A stretch of 64,000 nucleotides of DNA from positions 41,167-105,166 of the forward strand of contig DFNI01000011.1 of assembly GCA_002375995.1 (NCBI GenBank), written 5' to 3'. The notes below the pieces were generated by a model. It saw only the letters and a list, made by a program, of their open reading frames with translations. It was not told the DNA's origin and ran no database searches. This DNA comes from Acetothermia bacterium UBA3571. GTDB taxonomy: Bacteria; Bipolaricaulota; Bipolaricaulia; Bipolaricaulales; Bipolaricaulaceae. Below, in pieces: positions 26,883 to 34,947 of the stretch. The position numbers and the translations under genes were made by a program. The first letter of the stretch is position 1. Every line of letters starts with the position of its first letter.

Positions 26883-27652
26883 TCAGACTGAGGCGGTACA
26901 AACAGGGCGTGTATGAAGAAGTGGAGGATTGGGTAGCCGAAGAGGGACTTTTGGTCCTCCGCATCGAGGGCGCAGGGGCGAGGAGGTTTGTGATCACCCC
27001 GGAAATGATCCGCGAGTTCGTGTACGGACACCTCCTCGGAGCAGGGTTCATCCAGAAGGCAAGCGAGGTTGCTTCGTACCGCGAGCGTCTGCGTCCGGAG
27101 ACCGGGATGCCCGGCGAGGTGGTGGAGGTGGAAGTTTCCCTCCGTTCTCCCCTTGGGCCCGTGAGCACTGAGGAGGTGATCTGGGCCGCCTGTGGCGCCG
27201 AAGTTCCCGAAGGATACAGCCGGTTGAAGCGGCTTTCCCCCCATCCCCTGATCTCCGAGCAGCAGCTTATCCGCATCCCCAAGCTCGCGGCGGAGAGGTC
27301 CGAGGATTTCAAGCTGACCGGGGCGTATCACTACGCGCTCCTCTTCGATCCCGAGCTAAGGCTTCTGGCTTTGGCCAAGGACATCGGCCGCCACAACGCC
27401 GTGGACAAGGTCATCGGACAGGCGCTCCTTGCGGGAGCGGACCTCGAGACAGCGATCCTTTACACCACGGGCAGGGTCACGGCCGGGATCGCCCTCAAGG
27501 CCCTACAGGCTGGGATCCCTCTGGTGGCTTCCCGCGGGGCAGCGCTTTTGGGAGCGGTGCACTTGGCCCGGAGGTTCCGCCTGGGCCTTGTGGGGTTCCT
27601 GCGGGGGGAGCGGTTCAACCTCTACTGGGGCGCGGGGTGGCTCGGCCGCTGA
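26873..27652 (+). CDS. fdhD: Formate dehydrogenase accessory sulfurtransferase
   Basis: A 259-residue FdhD, which carries sulfur from IscS to the molybdenum cofactor of formate dehydrogenase. The conserved AKDIGRHNAVDKVIGQAL, YTTGRVTAGIALKALQAGIP and LVASRGAALLGAVHLAR segments are present and GAYHYALLF replaces the usual TGG-x-HxA. In E. coli two Cys (CxxC, 121/124) matter; here Cys107 of AACGAE is present but position 110 is Glu. GTG at 26873 is chosen because of CGGGAGGAGAG just upstream and the family-like N-terminus. It overlaps mobA by 10 nt; the pair forms an operon. Confidence 0.9.
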   Translation: MRLIRLRRYKQGVYEEVEDWVAEEGLLVLRIEGAGARRFVITPEMIREFVYGHLLGAGFIQKASEVASYRERLRPETGMPGEVVEVEVSLRSPLGPVSTEEVIWAACGAEVPEGYSRLKRLSPHPLISEQQLIRIPKLAAERSEDFKLTGAYHYALLFDPELRLLALAKDIGRHNAVDKVIGQALLAGADLETAILYTTGRVTAGIALKALQAGIPLVASRGAALLGAVHLARRFRLGLVGFLRGERFNLYWGAGWLGR

Positions 27653-27681
27653 AGCACCGCATTTTGCTGTCCCTTTGGCGC

Positions 27682-28197
27682 TCAGCACTCAAGGATTTTT
27701 TCGCCGTAAAAGATAAGGCCATCGGGGGCACGGCGGAAAACGAACCCCCGTTTCTCCAGCAAGCGCACGATACGCACGTTCTCGGGGACCACTTCCACCA
27801 ACAAGCGCCGCACCCCGAGGCGGCGGGCTGCATCGACGGCGGCATCCGTCAACAAGCTCCCCAATCCGAGCCCCTGCCAGGGGTCGGCCACCAAGACGCA
27901 GAACTCCGCGATCCCCTCCGCAAGGCATAGGCATAGCCGCGCTTCCCCCAAGATCTTCCCTTGCCTTTCGGCGATCAGGATGAAATCGTTTCCCGGATCA
28001 CAACGGCAAAAGTCCTCGGGACGGGCAAGGATGGTGTCGCGGCGACGGAGCTCGAACCGCCTCCAAAGCGTCTCCGGGCTACAGTTCCGGATCATCTCAC
28101 ACCAGGCCGAAAGGTCCCTATCGGGGCGGAAGGGGCGCAGCACCACCTCGCTTCCGTCCCGCAGCGTCACCCGCTGCGACACAAACACACGCGACAT
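27682..28197 (-). CDS. GNAT-family N-acetyltransferase
   Basis: A 171-residue acetyltransferase fold. The acetyl-CoA loop appears as VADPWQGLGLGSLLTDAAVD (Q/R-x-x-G-x-G/A), preceded by IAEFCVLV, and followed by VRRLLVEVVPENVRIVRLLE and KRGFVF. The N-terminal VTLRDGSEVVLRPFRPDR is typical of GNAT domains found next to or fused with acyl-CoA synthetases (ADP-forming) and lysine-acetylation systems. Its substrate is not shown. It lies 19 nt upstream of nothing related: it is transcribed after fdhA and could be in the same transcript. Confidence 0.85.
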   Translation of the reverse strand: MSRVFVSQRVTLRDGSEVVLRPFRPDRDLSAWCEMIRNCSPETLWRRFELRRRDTILARPEDFCRCDPGNDFILIAERQGKILGEARLCLCLAEGIAEFCVLVADPWQGLGLGSLLTDAAVDAARRLGVRRLLVEVVPENVRIVRLLEKRGFVFRRAPDGLIFYGEKILEC

Positions 28198-28216
28198 ACA
28201 AGCTCCCGAAGAAGCT

Positions 28217-30901
28217 TTACGGGCTTACAGGCTCGAGCTTCACCGCACAGACCTTGTACTCCGGGATCTTGGAAATCGGGTCCAGGGCGGGATTGGTGAG
28301 GCGGTTGGCGGCAGCTTCCCCGAAGTGGAAGGGGATGAACACGGTACCTTGGGGAACCCGTGCGGTCACCCGGGCCACCACCTCGATGGAGCCCCGCCGG
28401 GACGAGACCCTGACCCTGGCTCCGTCCTCGATCCCGTACCGCTCGGCATCGACGGGGTTCACCTCCACATACGCCTCGGGGGAAAGCTCCTGGAGCCCCT
28501 TCACCCTTCCGGTCATAGTGCGGGAATGGAAATGGTAGAGCACCCTCCCCGTGGTCAGGATCAGTGGGTATTCCTCGTCGGGGTACTCGTCGGGATCCCG
28601 ATACTCCACCGGGTGGAACCTGCCCTTCCCCCTGGGAAAGCGGTCTTTATGCAAAAAAGGAGTGCCCGGATGATCCGGCGAGGGACAGGGCCACTGGAGC
28701 CCCTCCCCTTCCAGGCGCTCATAGGAAATCCCCCCGTAAATGGGCACCAGCGAGGCGATCTCGTCCATGATCTCGCGCGGGTGTTTGTACCCCATGGGAT
28801 AGCCGAGCCGGGCCGAAAGTTCGCACAGGATTTCCCAGTCGGGCTTTGCCTCGCCGGGGGGATCGAAAGCCGTCCGTATCCTCTGCACCCTGCGCTCGGT
28901 GCTGGTGAAGGTGCCGTCCTTCTCGGCGAAGCTCGCAGCAGGCAAGATCACATCGGCGTAGCGGGTCGTCTCGTTGGGGAAGATGTCGATCACTACGAGA
29001 AACTCCAGTTTCTCTAAGGCTTCGGCCACATGTTGGATATCGGGGTCGGAGACCATGGGGTTCTCCCCCATGATCACCATGGCCTTGACCTTCCCCTCCT
29101 CCGCTGCCCGGAACATCTCTACCACCGTGAGCCCGGGCTTTCTCGGGATCCCCCTGCCCCAAGCCCGCTCGAACTTCTCCCTGACCCCGGGGTCGGAAAG
29201 CTTCTGGTATCCCGGGAGGACGTTGGGAAGGGCCGCCATGTCGCAGGCACCTTGGACGTTGTTCTGGCCCCGCAGGGGGTTCACCCCGGTGGAGCGTCTC
29301 CCTACGTTTCCGGTGAGCATGGCCAAGTTCGCGATGGCGAGGACGTTGTCGGTGCCGGATGTGTGTTGGGTGAGGCCCATGGCGTAGAAGATCATTCCCC
29401 GCTCGGCCTTGCCGAACGCCCGGGCCGCCTCCACCAGGAGTCTCGCCGGGATCCCGGTGATTTCCTCCACGTACTCGGGGGTATACCGCTCCACTGTCCG
29501 GGCGAACTCCTCGAAGTTCTCACAGCGCTCCTCGACGAATTCCCGGTCCCACAGCCCTTCCCGGAGGATTACGTGACAGAAGCCATTTATCCAGGCCACA
29601 TCGGTTCCCGGTCGCTGTCGTAAGTGGAAGCGGGCGATCTCGGCGAGCTCGATCCGGCGGGGATCCACCACGATCAGGGTGGCGCCCCGGCGCACCGCCC
29701 TTCGGATCTCCTGGGCCACGATGGGATGGGCTTCGGAGGTATTGGAGCCCGTGACCAAGATGCAGTCTGCATCAAGGATCTCGTCGATGGAGTTGGTCAT
29801 GGCCCCGGAGCCGAAGGCCTGGACCAATCCGGCCACGGTGGGGGCGTGACAGAGCCTGGCGCAGTGGTCCACGTTGTTGGTGCCGATTACGACCCGCATG
29901 AACTTCTGGAACAGGTAGTTTTCCTCGTTGGTACACTTGGCCGAAGCTAGCCCTGCGATAGCATCCGGCCCGTATTTCTCCTTGATCTCCCGGATTTTTT
30001 TCGCCACGAATTCTAAAGCCTCATCCCAGCTCGCCTCCCGGAAGCGATCCCCTTCACGGATGAGGGGCGCCCGGAGCCGATCTTCCCGGTGGACGAAGGA
30101 GAGGCCGAAGCGGCCCTTCACACAAAGCCTGAAGCCCCGATACCCCCCCGAGACCTTGACGATCCGGTTCCCTTTTAGGTGCAGGGTGATGCGGCAGCCG
30201 CAGCCGCAGAAGGGGCAGACCGTTTCCACTTCCCTGAGCTCCCATTCTCGGCCGCGGAAGCGCCGTTCCTTTTCGGTGAGGGCACCGGTAGGGCACACGG
30301 CCACGCACTGGCCGCACAGCTCGCAATCCGTTTCGGTAAGGGCCTTATCGAAAGCGGTGGTTACCCGGGTGGAGAATCCCCGGAACGCGAAATCCAGGAT
30401 CCCCCGCCCCTGGACCTCGTCGCATGCCCGCACACACCGGCCACATAGGATGCATTTTTCGGGCTCGTAGCGGATGAAGGGGTTGTCTTCCCGAGGGGGG
30501 GCTTCTTTCCGCGCGTGGTGCGGGCCGATGAACCTGTTCTCCTCCAAGCCAAATTCATACGCATAGCGCTGGAGCTCACACGAGCCGTTTTTCTCGCAGG
30601 TGAGGCAATCCATAGGATGGTCGGAGAGGATGAGCTCTAGAGTCAGCCGCCTGAGCCTTCGGAGGCGTTCGGTATCGGTGTGTACCTCCATTCCTTCCTC
30701 GGCCCGGTGGTAGCAAGCGGTGAGCAATCTCCCGTCGACCTCCACCAAGCACAGCCTACACGCCCCGGCGGGGGAGAGTTCGGGGTGGTAGCAGAGGTGG
30801 GGGATCTCGATCCCCGCCGCCTCCGCCGCCCGGAGGATGGTGGTCCCCTCGGGGACCTCTACCTCCCTCCCGTCTATCCGCAACTTGACAAGCTTTTCCA
30901 T
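28217..30901 (-). CDS. fdhA: NAD-linked formate dehydrogenase catalytic subunit (Cys type)
   Basis: An 894-residue molybdopterin oxidoreductase with a NuoG-like N-terminus. Order: [2Fe-2S] with HLCYHPELSPAGACRLCLVE; the His-ligated [4Fe-4S] DHPMDCLTCEKNGSCELQ; two ferredoxin clusters CILCGRCVRACDEVQG and CELCGQCVAVCPTGAL; then the FdhF-like domain with CPFCGCGCRITLHLKG, the active-site DHCARLCHAPTVAGL in which Cys replaces selenocysteine, GSNTSEAHPIV, and C-terminal LILTTGRVLYHFHS. Probably oxidises formate to CO2 (or reduces CO2). ATG at 30901 follows AAGGA; a GTG four codons upstream is possible. Follows nuoE and nuoF in one operon. Confidence 0.92.
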   Translation of the reverse strand: MEKLVKLRIDGREVEVPEGTTILRAAEAAGIEIPHLCYHPELSPAGACRLCLVEVDGRLLTACYHRAEEGMEVHTDTERLRRLRRLTLELILSDHPMDCLTCEKNGSCELQRYAYEFGLEENRFIGPHHARKEAPPREDNPFIRYEPEKCILCGRCVRACDEVQGRGILDFAFRGFSTRVTTAFDKALTETDCELCGQCVAVCPTGALTEKERRFRGREWELREVETVCPFCGCGCRITLHLKGNRIVKVSGGYRGFRLCVKGRFGLSFVHREDRLRAPLIREGDRFREASWDEALEFVAKKIREIKEKYGPDAIAGLASAKCTNEENYLFQKFMRVVIGTNNVDHCARLCHAPTVAGLVQAFGSGAMTNSIDEILDADCILVTGSNTSEAHPIVAQEIRRAVRRGATLIVVDPRRIELAEIARFHLRQRPGTDVAWINGFCHVILREGLWDREFVEERCENFEEFARTVERYTPEYVEEITGIPARLLVEAARAFGKAERGMIFYAMGLTQHTSGTDNVLAIANLAMLTGNVGRRSTGVNPLRGQNNVQGACDMAALPNVLPGYQKLSDPGVREKFERAWGRGIPRKPGLTVVEMFRAAEEGKVKAMVIMGENPMVSDPDIQHVAEALEKLEFLVVIDIFPNETTRYADVILPAASFAEKDGTFTSTERRVQRIRTAFDPPGEAKPDWEILCELSARLGYPMGYKHPREIMDEIASLVPIYGGISYERLEGEGLQWPCPSPDHPGTPFLHKDRFPRGKGRFHPVEYRDPDEYPDEEYPLILTTGRVLYHFHSRTMTGRVKGLQELSPEAYVEVNPVDAERYGIEDGARVRVSSRRGSIEVVARVTARVPQGTVFIPFHFGEAAANRLTNPALDPISKIPEYKVCAVKLEPVSP

Positions 30902-30930
30902 CTCTTCCTTCACCCGTCACGCGTTACGCG

Positions 30931-32793
30931 TCACGCAGTTCCTATTGCTCCCTTCGGACACGCGGCCACACACGCCCCACAGCGGATGCAGATCTCCACC
31001 AAGATCCGATGGGGCTTTCCTTTCTCGCCCACGATGGCCCCTTGGGGACAGGCTTTGGCGCAGAGGCCACAGCCTACACAGGTCTCGGGATCGATGTGGT
31101 AAGCGATCAAGGCCCGGCAAGCCCCGGCAGGACATTTCCCGGCGAGATGGGCCTCGTACTCGTCGCGGAAATAGCGGAGGGTGGTGAGGACCGGGTTGGG
31201 CGCGGTGCGGCCCAGGCCACAGAGCGACGCCTCCTTGACCCCGGAAGCGAGCTCGGAAAGGAGCTCGGGGTCCCCGGGCTTCCCCTGGCCCTCCGTGATC
31301 CTGGAGAGGATCTCGAGCATACGCTTCGTGCCGATCCGGCAAGGGGGGCATTTGCCGCAGGACTCGGCCTGGGTGAACTCGAGGAAGAACCGCGCGAGCT
31401 CCACCATGCAGGTGTCCTCGTCCACCACCACCATCCCCCCCGACCCCATCATCGCCCCGGCCTCGGTGAGGGACTCGTAATCGATGGGGAGATCCAGGAG
31501 CTCCTCCGGGAGGCACCCTCCGGACGGCCCCCCGATCTGGACCGCCTTGAAGCGCTTTCCCTCGGGAGGGCCCCCACCGATATCGAAGATGAGCTCCCGG
31601 AGTGTAGTCCCCATGGGGACCTCCACCAACCCCGTGTTCCGGACCCTCCCCGTGAGGGAGAAGATCTTTGTGCCCGGAGAGCCCTCGGTCCCCAGGGAGC
31701 GGAACCACTCGGCCCCGTTGCGGATGATGTGGGGGACGTTGGCCCAGGTCTCCACGTTGTTGATATTGGTGGGGCGTCCCCAGAGGCCTTCTTGGGCAGG
31801 GAACGGGGGCCTGGGGCGGGGCTGTCCCCTTCTTCCCTCAATGGAGGCGATGAGCGCCGTCTCCTCACCGCACACGAACGCCCCCGCCCCCTCGAAGACG
31901 TGGAGCACGAAGGAAAAGCCGGTCCCGAGGATGTTTTCGCCGAGAAGCCCCAGTTCCTCGGCCTGTTGAATAGCGATCCTCAGGTGCTTCACCGCCAGAG
32001 GGTACTCGGCCCGCACGTAAACGTAGCCTTCATCGGCGCCGATGGCGTAGGCGCCGATGAGCATCCCCTCGATCACCGCGTGGGGGTTTCCCTCGAGGAC
32101 CGAGCGGTCCATGTAGGCCCCGGGATCCCCCTCATCGGCGTTGCAGATCACGTACTTCTTGCTGCCTTTGGCTTTTCTGCAGAACTCCCATTTCCTCCCT
32201 GTGGGAAAGCCCGCTCCCCCCCGGCCCCGCAGGCCCGAGTGCTTTATCTCCTCGATCACCTCTTCGGGTGCTAGCTCCAGGGCTTTCACCAAAGCCGAAT
32301 ATCCTCCGGTGGCGATGTACTCAAAGATATCCAGCGGATCGATGAAACCGCAGTTGCCCAGTACCACCCGCCGCTGCGTGCGGTAAAAGGGATGAGCACT
32401 TATGTGGGGCAACTCAGCGAGAGCAGGTGGAGGAGAAACTGGTCCTTTTCCATCCATCCAAAAGAGTGCACCTTCCCTTGGTAGTTCGCCGTTTTCCACC
32501 GCGTGGGCCAGGAAACGCGCTCCTTCTCCGTCCAAGCCGCCATAGACCACTCGAAGTCCTGTGGGGAACCGGACCTCCACCAGTGGCTCCTGAGCGCAAA
32601 GACCTAGGCACCCGGTTTTCCCCACGATCCACCCGGAGCCCGTTTCTTCGCTCAACGCTTGGTAAACCTCTTCCGCACCGGCCGCGAGGCCACAAGAAGC
32701 CATGCCCACCACCAACTTCCCCGGCGTGGGCCACAACCTCCGCAGCCCCTCTTCTCGCAGCCGGTGTAGATCCTCAGCGGTTATCCGCGGCAT
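30931..32793 (-). CDS. NuoF/HydB-like diaphorase subunit (FMN, Fe-S)
   Basis: A 620-residue protein: N-terminal thioredoxin-like [2Fe-2S] domain (about 1-115; MASCGLAAGAEE, GKTGCLGLCAQEP), FMN/NADH-binding domain with GRGGAGFPTGRKWEFC and CNADEGDPGAYMDR, FVCGEETALIASIEG, the [4Fe-4S] site ESCGKCPPCRIGTKRML, and a C-terminal two-cluster ferredoxin (CVGCGLCAKACPQGAI, CIRCGACVAACPKGAI). This architecture occurs in HydB/HoxF and in NAD- or NADP-linked formate dehydrogenase beta subunits. It would pass electrons between FdhA and NAD(P). Its start overlaps nuoE by 20 nt. Confidence 0.93.
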   Translation of the reverse strand: MPRITAEDLHRLREEGLRRLWPTPGKLVVGMASCGLAAGAEEVYQALSEETGSGWIVGKTGCLGLCAQEPLVEVRFPTGLRVVYGGLDGEGARFLAHAVENGELPREGALFWMDGKGPVSPPPALAELPHISAHPFYRTQRRVVLGNCGFIDPLDIFEYIATGGYSALVKALELAPEEVIEEIKHSGLRGRGGAGFPTGRKWEFCRKAKGSKKYVICNADEGDPGAYMDRSVLEGNPHAVIEGMLIGAYAIGADEGYVYVRAEYPLAVKHLRIAIQQAEELGLLGENILGTGFSFVLHVFEGAGAFVCGEETALIASIEGRRGQPRPRPPFPAQEGLWGRPTNINNVETWANVPHIIRNGAEWFRSLGTEGSPGTKIFSLTGRVRNTGLVEVPMGTTLRELIFDIGGGPPEGKRFKAVQIGGPSGGCLPEELLDLPIDYESLTEAGAMMGSGGMVVVDEDTCMVELARFFLEFTQAESCGKCPPCRIGTKRMLEILSRITEGQGKPGDPELLSELASGVKEASLCGLGRTAPNPVLTTLRYFRDEYEAHLAGKCPAGACRALIAYHIDPETCVGCGLCAKACPQGAIVGEKGKPHRILVEICIRCGACVAACPKGAIGTA

Positions 32794-33247
32794 AAAGCTC
32801 CTTTACGATCTCCACTGCCCGTTCCGGAGTCAGTCGCCCATGGGCAACCCCATCCACCACCATCACGGGCGCCAAACTACAACAACCCACACAACGGACC
32901 ACTTCTACTGAGATTCCACTTTTAGGGGGCTCCTCGGGCCGGAGGTCGAGCTCCCTTACCAGGGCCTCAAGGATCGCTCGACCTCCCTGCACATGACACG
33001 CCGTACCTTGGCATACCTGAACCAAATGTTTCCCTTTCGGAGAGAGGCTGAACTGGGCGTAGAAGGTGGCCACGCCGTAAACGCGGCTCACAGGGAGTTT
33101 CAGGTGCTTCGCCACTTCTTCCAGTCCCTCGGGAGGAAGATACCCGAAGTGGTCTTGTATCCGTTGGAGAAGAAGGATCAGCGACCGAGAGGCTTGTTCA
33201 GCCAAAAGCTCTCGCACCTTTTCCCGAAGGTCCTTTTTTCCCTCCAC
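32774..33247 (-). CDS. NuoE-like [2Fe-2S] subunit of formate dehydrogenase
   Basis: A 157-residue thioredoxin-like ferredoxin, gamma subunit of the complex. The helical N-terminus HFGYLPPEGLEEVAKHL and the VYGVATFYAQFSL segment precede the four Cys: VCQGTACHVQGG and CVGCCSLAPVMVVDGVAHGR. GTG start with no Shine-Dalgarno site, 7 nt after a -10-like hexamer, so probably leaderless. First gene of the three-gene module nuoE-nuoF-fdhA. Confidence 0.93.
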   Translation of the reverse strand: MEGKKDLREKVRELLAEQASRSLILLLQRIQDHFGYLPPEGLEEVAKHLKLPVSRVYGVATFYAQFSLSPKGKHLVQVCQGTACHVQGGRAILEALVRELDLRPEEPPKSGISVEVVRCVGCCSLAPVMVVDGVAHGRLTPERAVEIVKELYAADNR

Positions 33248-33254
33248 AATGATT

Positions 33255-33284
33255 TAGGTACATCAGCCGTGGCCTGGCTGTCAA
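33255..33284 (-). promoter_or_regulatory. Candidate promoter for the nuoE-nuoF-fdhA operon
   Basis: A perfect TTGACA (complement of 33279-33284), 18 bases, then TACCTA (33255-33260). Seven bases separate the -10 from the GTG start, which places the transcript start at or next to the start codon. The -35 lies inside the first copy of a 19-bp direct repeat. Confidence 0.5.
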
Positions 33285-33319
33285 ATTTGTGCCCGGGCTA
33301 GGCTGCCATATTTGAGCCC
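33276..33319. repeat. 19-bp imperfect direct repeat, 25-bp period
   Basis: GGCTGTCAAATTTGTGCCC (33276-33294) and GGCTGCCATATTTGAGCCC (33301-33319) match at 16 of 19 positions. The first copy covers the -35 of the formate dehydrogenase promoter, so the pair may be a tandem operator. Similar TGTCA-AATTTG-GCCC tandem repeats also occur at the ends of some IS21-type elements, so a transposon-end remnant is an alternative. Confidence 0.5.
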
Positions 33320-33644
33320 CATTTTGTAAGTGCACGAGTTTTAAGCAACGAACTGTTTGGATTATTGAGGCGCTGTTATTTTTTCGTGCGGGGCCTTAAT
33401 ACAAGGGGAGACCTTCTTCCGCCCTTGGGACGTCGGGGCGGGGCCTCGATCCTTTAACTCGAGGCTCGGATGGAGGGTCTGTGGTGTAGCCAGCGAGATG
33501 CGCGAGTTGGCCTAGGATCATCCGTTTCCGTTGACGAAAATGCGCTTGTGCTGCGGATACCGGATTTTGGTAGCTCAGCGGAGCTCTCATATATCAATCG
33601 AGCTTCCCCTCTCAGCATCGTTTTCCAACGAGGAGATCGTGGCC
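33320..33644. other. Intergenic stretch with no gene recognised
   Basis: About 325 nt between the formate dehydrogenase promoter region and the tRNA promoter. No protein of recognisable family is encoded on either strand (a 64-codon minus-strand frame at 33396-33590 shows no family signal). It contains a short palindrome CCTCGATCC...AACTCGAGG around 33446-33465 and A/T-rich patches unlike the GC-rich surroundings. Confidence 0.4.
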
Positions 33645-33673
33645 TTGCCGTTCTGAGGCGGAGTTATTATGAT
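33645..33673 (+). promoter_or_regulatory. Promoter of the tRNA-Arg / tRNA-Ser / SRP RNA unit
   Basis: TTGCCG (33645-33650), exactly 17 bases, then TATGAT (33668-33673), 10 nt before the mature tRNA-Arg 5' end. There is no comparable site before tRNA-Ser or the SRP RNA, so one primary transcript is likely. Confidence 0.65.
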
Positions 33674-33683
33674 TTTTGTGGGT

Positions 33684-33760
33684 GCGCCCGTAGCTCAGCA
33701 GGACAGAGCAGCGGCTTCCTAAGCCGCAGGTCGGAGGTTCGAGTCCTCCCGGGCGTACCA
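33684..33760 (+). tRNA. tRNA-Arg (anticodon CCT)
   Basis: A 77-nt tRNA with acceptor GCGCCCG/CGGGCGT (a G-U pair at 1:72), D-arm TAGCTCAGCAGGACAGAGCA, anticodon stem GCGGC/GCCGC around loop TTCCTAA (anticodon CCT, reading AGG), T-arm GGAGGTTCGAGTCCTCC, and an encoded CCA. Confidence 0.97.
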
Positions 33761-33764
33761 GGTC

Positions 33765-33855
33765 GGAGGGGTGCTGGAGCGGTCTAACAGGCACGCCTGG
33801 AGAGCGTGTGCGCCCCAGAAGGGCGCCGTGGGTTCGAATCCCACCCCCTCCGCCA
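33765..33855 (+). tRNA. tRNA-Ser (anticodon GGA)
   Basis: A 91-nt class II tRNA. The anticodon stem CACGC/GCGTG surrounds loop CTGGAGA (anticodon GGA, reading UCC and UCU). A long variable arm GCGCCCCAGAAGGGCGC, a T-arm with GGTTCGAATCCC and an encoded CCA are present. It starts four bases after tRNA-Arg and ends one base before the SRP RNA. Confidence 0.97.
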
Positions 33856-33856
33856 G

Positions 33857-34125
33857 GCCCGTGCACGGTGGGGGGTTAGCGGTCCCCTGTACCCAAAACC
33901 CGCTACATGTGGGGCCGATGGGCCTCCCGAGAGGTCCGGAGGCGGAAGCGGGCCGGGTACGGAGGCGTCGACGGCCGAGCCCCCTACGACGCACACCGGT
34001 GAACCCCGCCAGGCCCGGAAGGGAGCAACGGTAAGCCGGTCCCTGCGGGTGATAGGGGATCCCTTGGCCTGAGCCGAAGGCCCGGAGGCGCCCGCCGAAG
34101 GACACCGACGGAGGTCCGCACGGGC
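33857..34125 (+). ncRNA. ffs: Signal recognition particle RNA, large type with Alu domain
   Basis: About 269 nt. The terminal helix pairs GCCCGTGC at the 5' end with GCACGGGC at the 3' end and is followed by CTTTTC. The Alu domain shows GGTTAGCGGTCCCCTGTACC; the S domain shows the conserved GTGAACCCCGCCAGGCCC-GGAA-GGGAGCAACGGTAAG with the GGAA tetraloop that binds Ffh. This is the long form seen in Bacillus, clostridia and Thermotoga rather than the 4.5S form. It begins one base after tRNA-Ser, so its 5' end is probably made by tRNA 3' processing. Confidence 0.93.
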
Positions 34126-34140
34126 TCTTTTCTTATGCCC

Positions 34141-34947
34141 TCAGGAGTTGATACCACCGCTCTCCCATTTCTCCTGAGGCAACGTAGTCGCATGTGTGCT
34201 CCTTTTCAGCGCCATTTTCCTGCTCCGCGTTTCCCTTGTCTTCAATGCGGAAGCTTGGTGGGCCGGTAGTATTGGCCAAGATCGCCCCGCCAGCCCTCTT
34301 GCTCGTATTCCGGCAACCTGACCCAGGTCCGGCGGGGCTTGGCGATGGTCTCCAGTACTTCGAACTTCGCGAAAAAGAGCCCGCTCCACGTGGCTTATCT
34401 CCAGGATCCTGAACCCCTCCAAAAGCTTCTCCACCTCGCCCCGATCAGAGTAATGGTGGGGAATCCCCGCATCCTCCCCAGTGTCGGGGATAAAGGTGCC
34501 CGGTTCGATCTCCTTCCCCTTTCCGTAGCGGTAGCTCCGTTTGGACTTAAACTCGAGGAGGGCCAGGCCCCCGGGCCGGAGGACCCGATGTAGCTCGGCG
34601 ATCGCCCGCCGCATATCCTCCAGGGTACCGTGGTAGATCGAGGCAATGGCGATCGCGGCGTCGAAGGCGCCGTCGGGATAGGGGATCCTCCGCATATCGG
34701 CATGGACGAGGGTGGCGCGGAGGCCCGCCGCCCGGAGCCTCTCCCGGCAGATCCGGAGCGCCTCGGCGGAGGAATCGAGACCGTGGACCTCGGACCCCTC
34801 CCGGGCGAAGAAGATGACGTGCCTCCCGGCGCCGCACCCGAGGTCCAGCACGCGCCGGAGGCCCCTCCCCTTGAGGAGCGCGGCGAACCTCCGAACCGAC
34901 CAGGCGGGCTCCCGGGGCGCGAACTTCCCCTCCCGGAAGAGCTCATC
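34141..34947 (-). pseudogene. Broken class I methyltransferase
   Basis: A SAM-dependent methyltransferase with motif I VLDLGCGAGRHVIFFA, a LVHADMRRIPYPDGAFDAA region and VLRPGGLALLEFKS. Family-like N-terminal sequence (DELFREGKFAPREPAWS) extends in frame back to 34947, but directly before it stands TAG and there is no start codon; the ATG that overlaps the upstream gene's stop at 34946 is one frame off. A GTG at 34851 could start a 236-residue protein lacking this region. After HVERALF the frame runs, out of phase, through the remnant of another gene (34242-34376), so the C-terminus is also foreign. Probably inactive. Confidence 0.65.
34242..34376 (-). pseudogene. C-terminal remnant of a pyruvate-kinase C-domain-like gene
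   Basis: In a frame different from the methyltransferase that spans it, this stretch reads FEVLETIAKPRR, then PEYEQEGWRGDLGQYYR and a TGA. The same sequence, FEVLELIARP and RGDLDQYYR, ends the larger pseudogene at 36720-37349, so this is the tail of a second copy joined to the truncated methyltransferase. It shows that a deletion or recombination took place here. Confidence 0.6.

Noticed and set aside
29830..29910. Selenocysteine (UGA) formate dehydrogenase
   Set aside because: The active-site codon encodes Cys in DHCARLCHAPTV and no in-frame TGA is present; no SECIS search is needed.
28217..33247. Respiratory complex I (nuoE-F-G)
   Set aside because: Only E, F and a G-like N-terminus fused to a formate dehydrogenase are present; no nuoA-D or H-N. 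Formate dehydrogenase is the better call.
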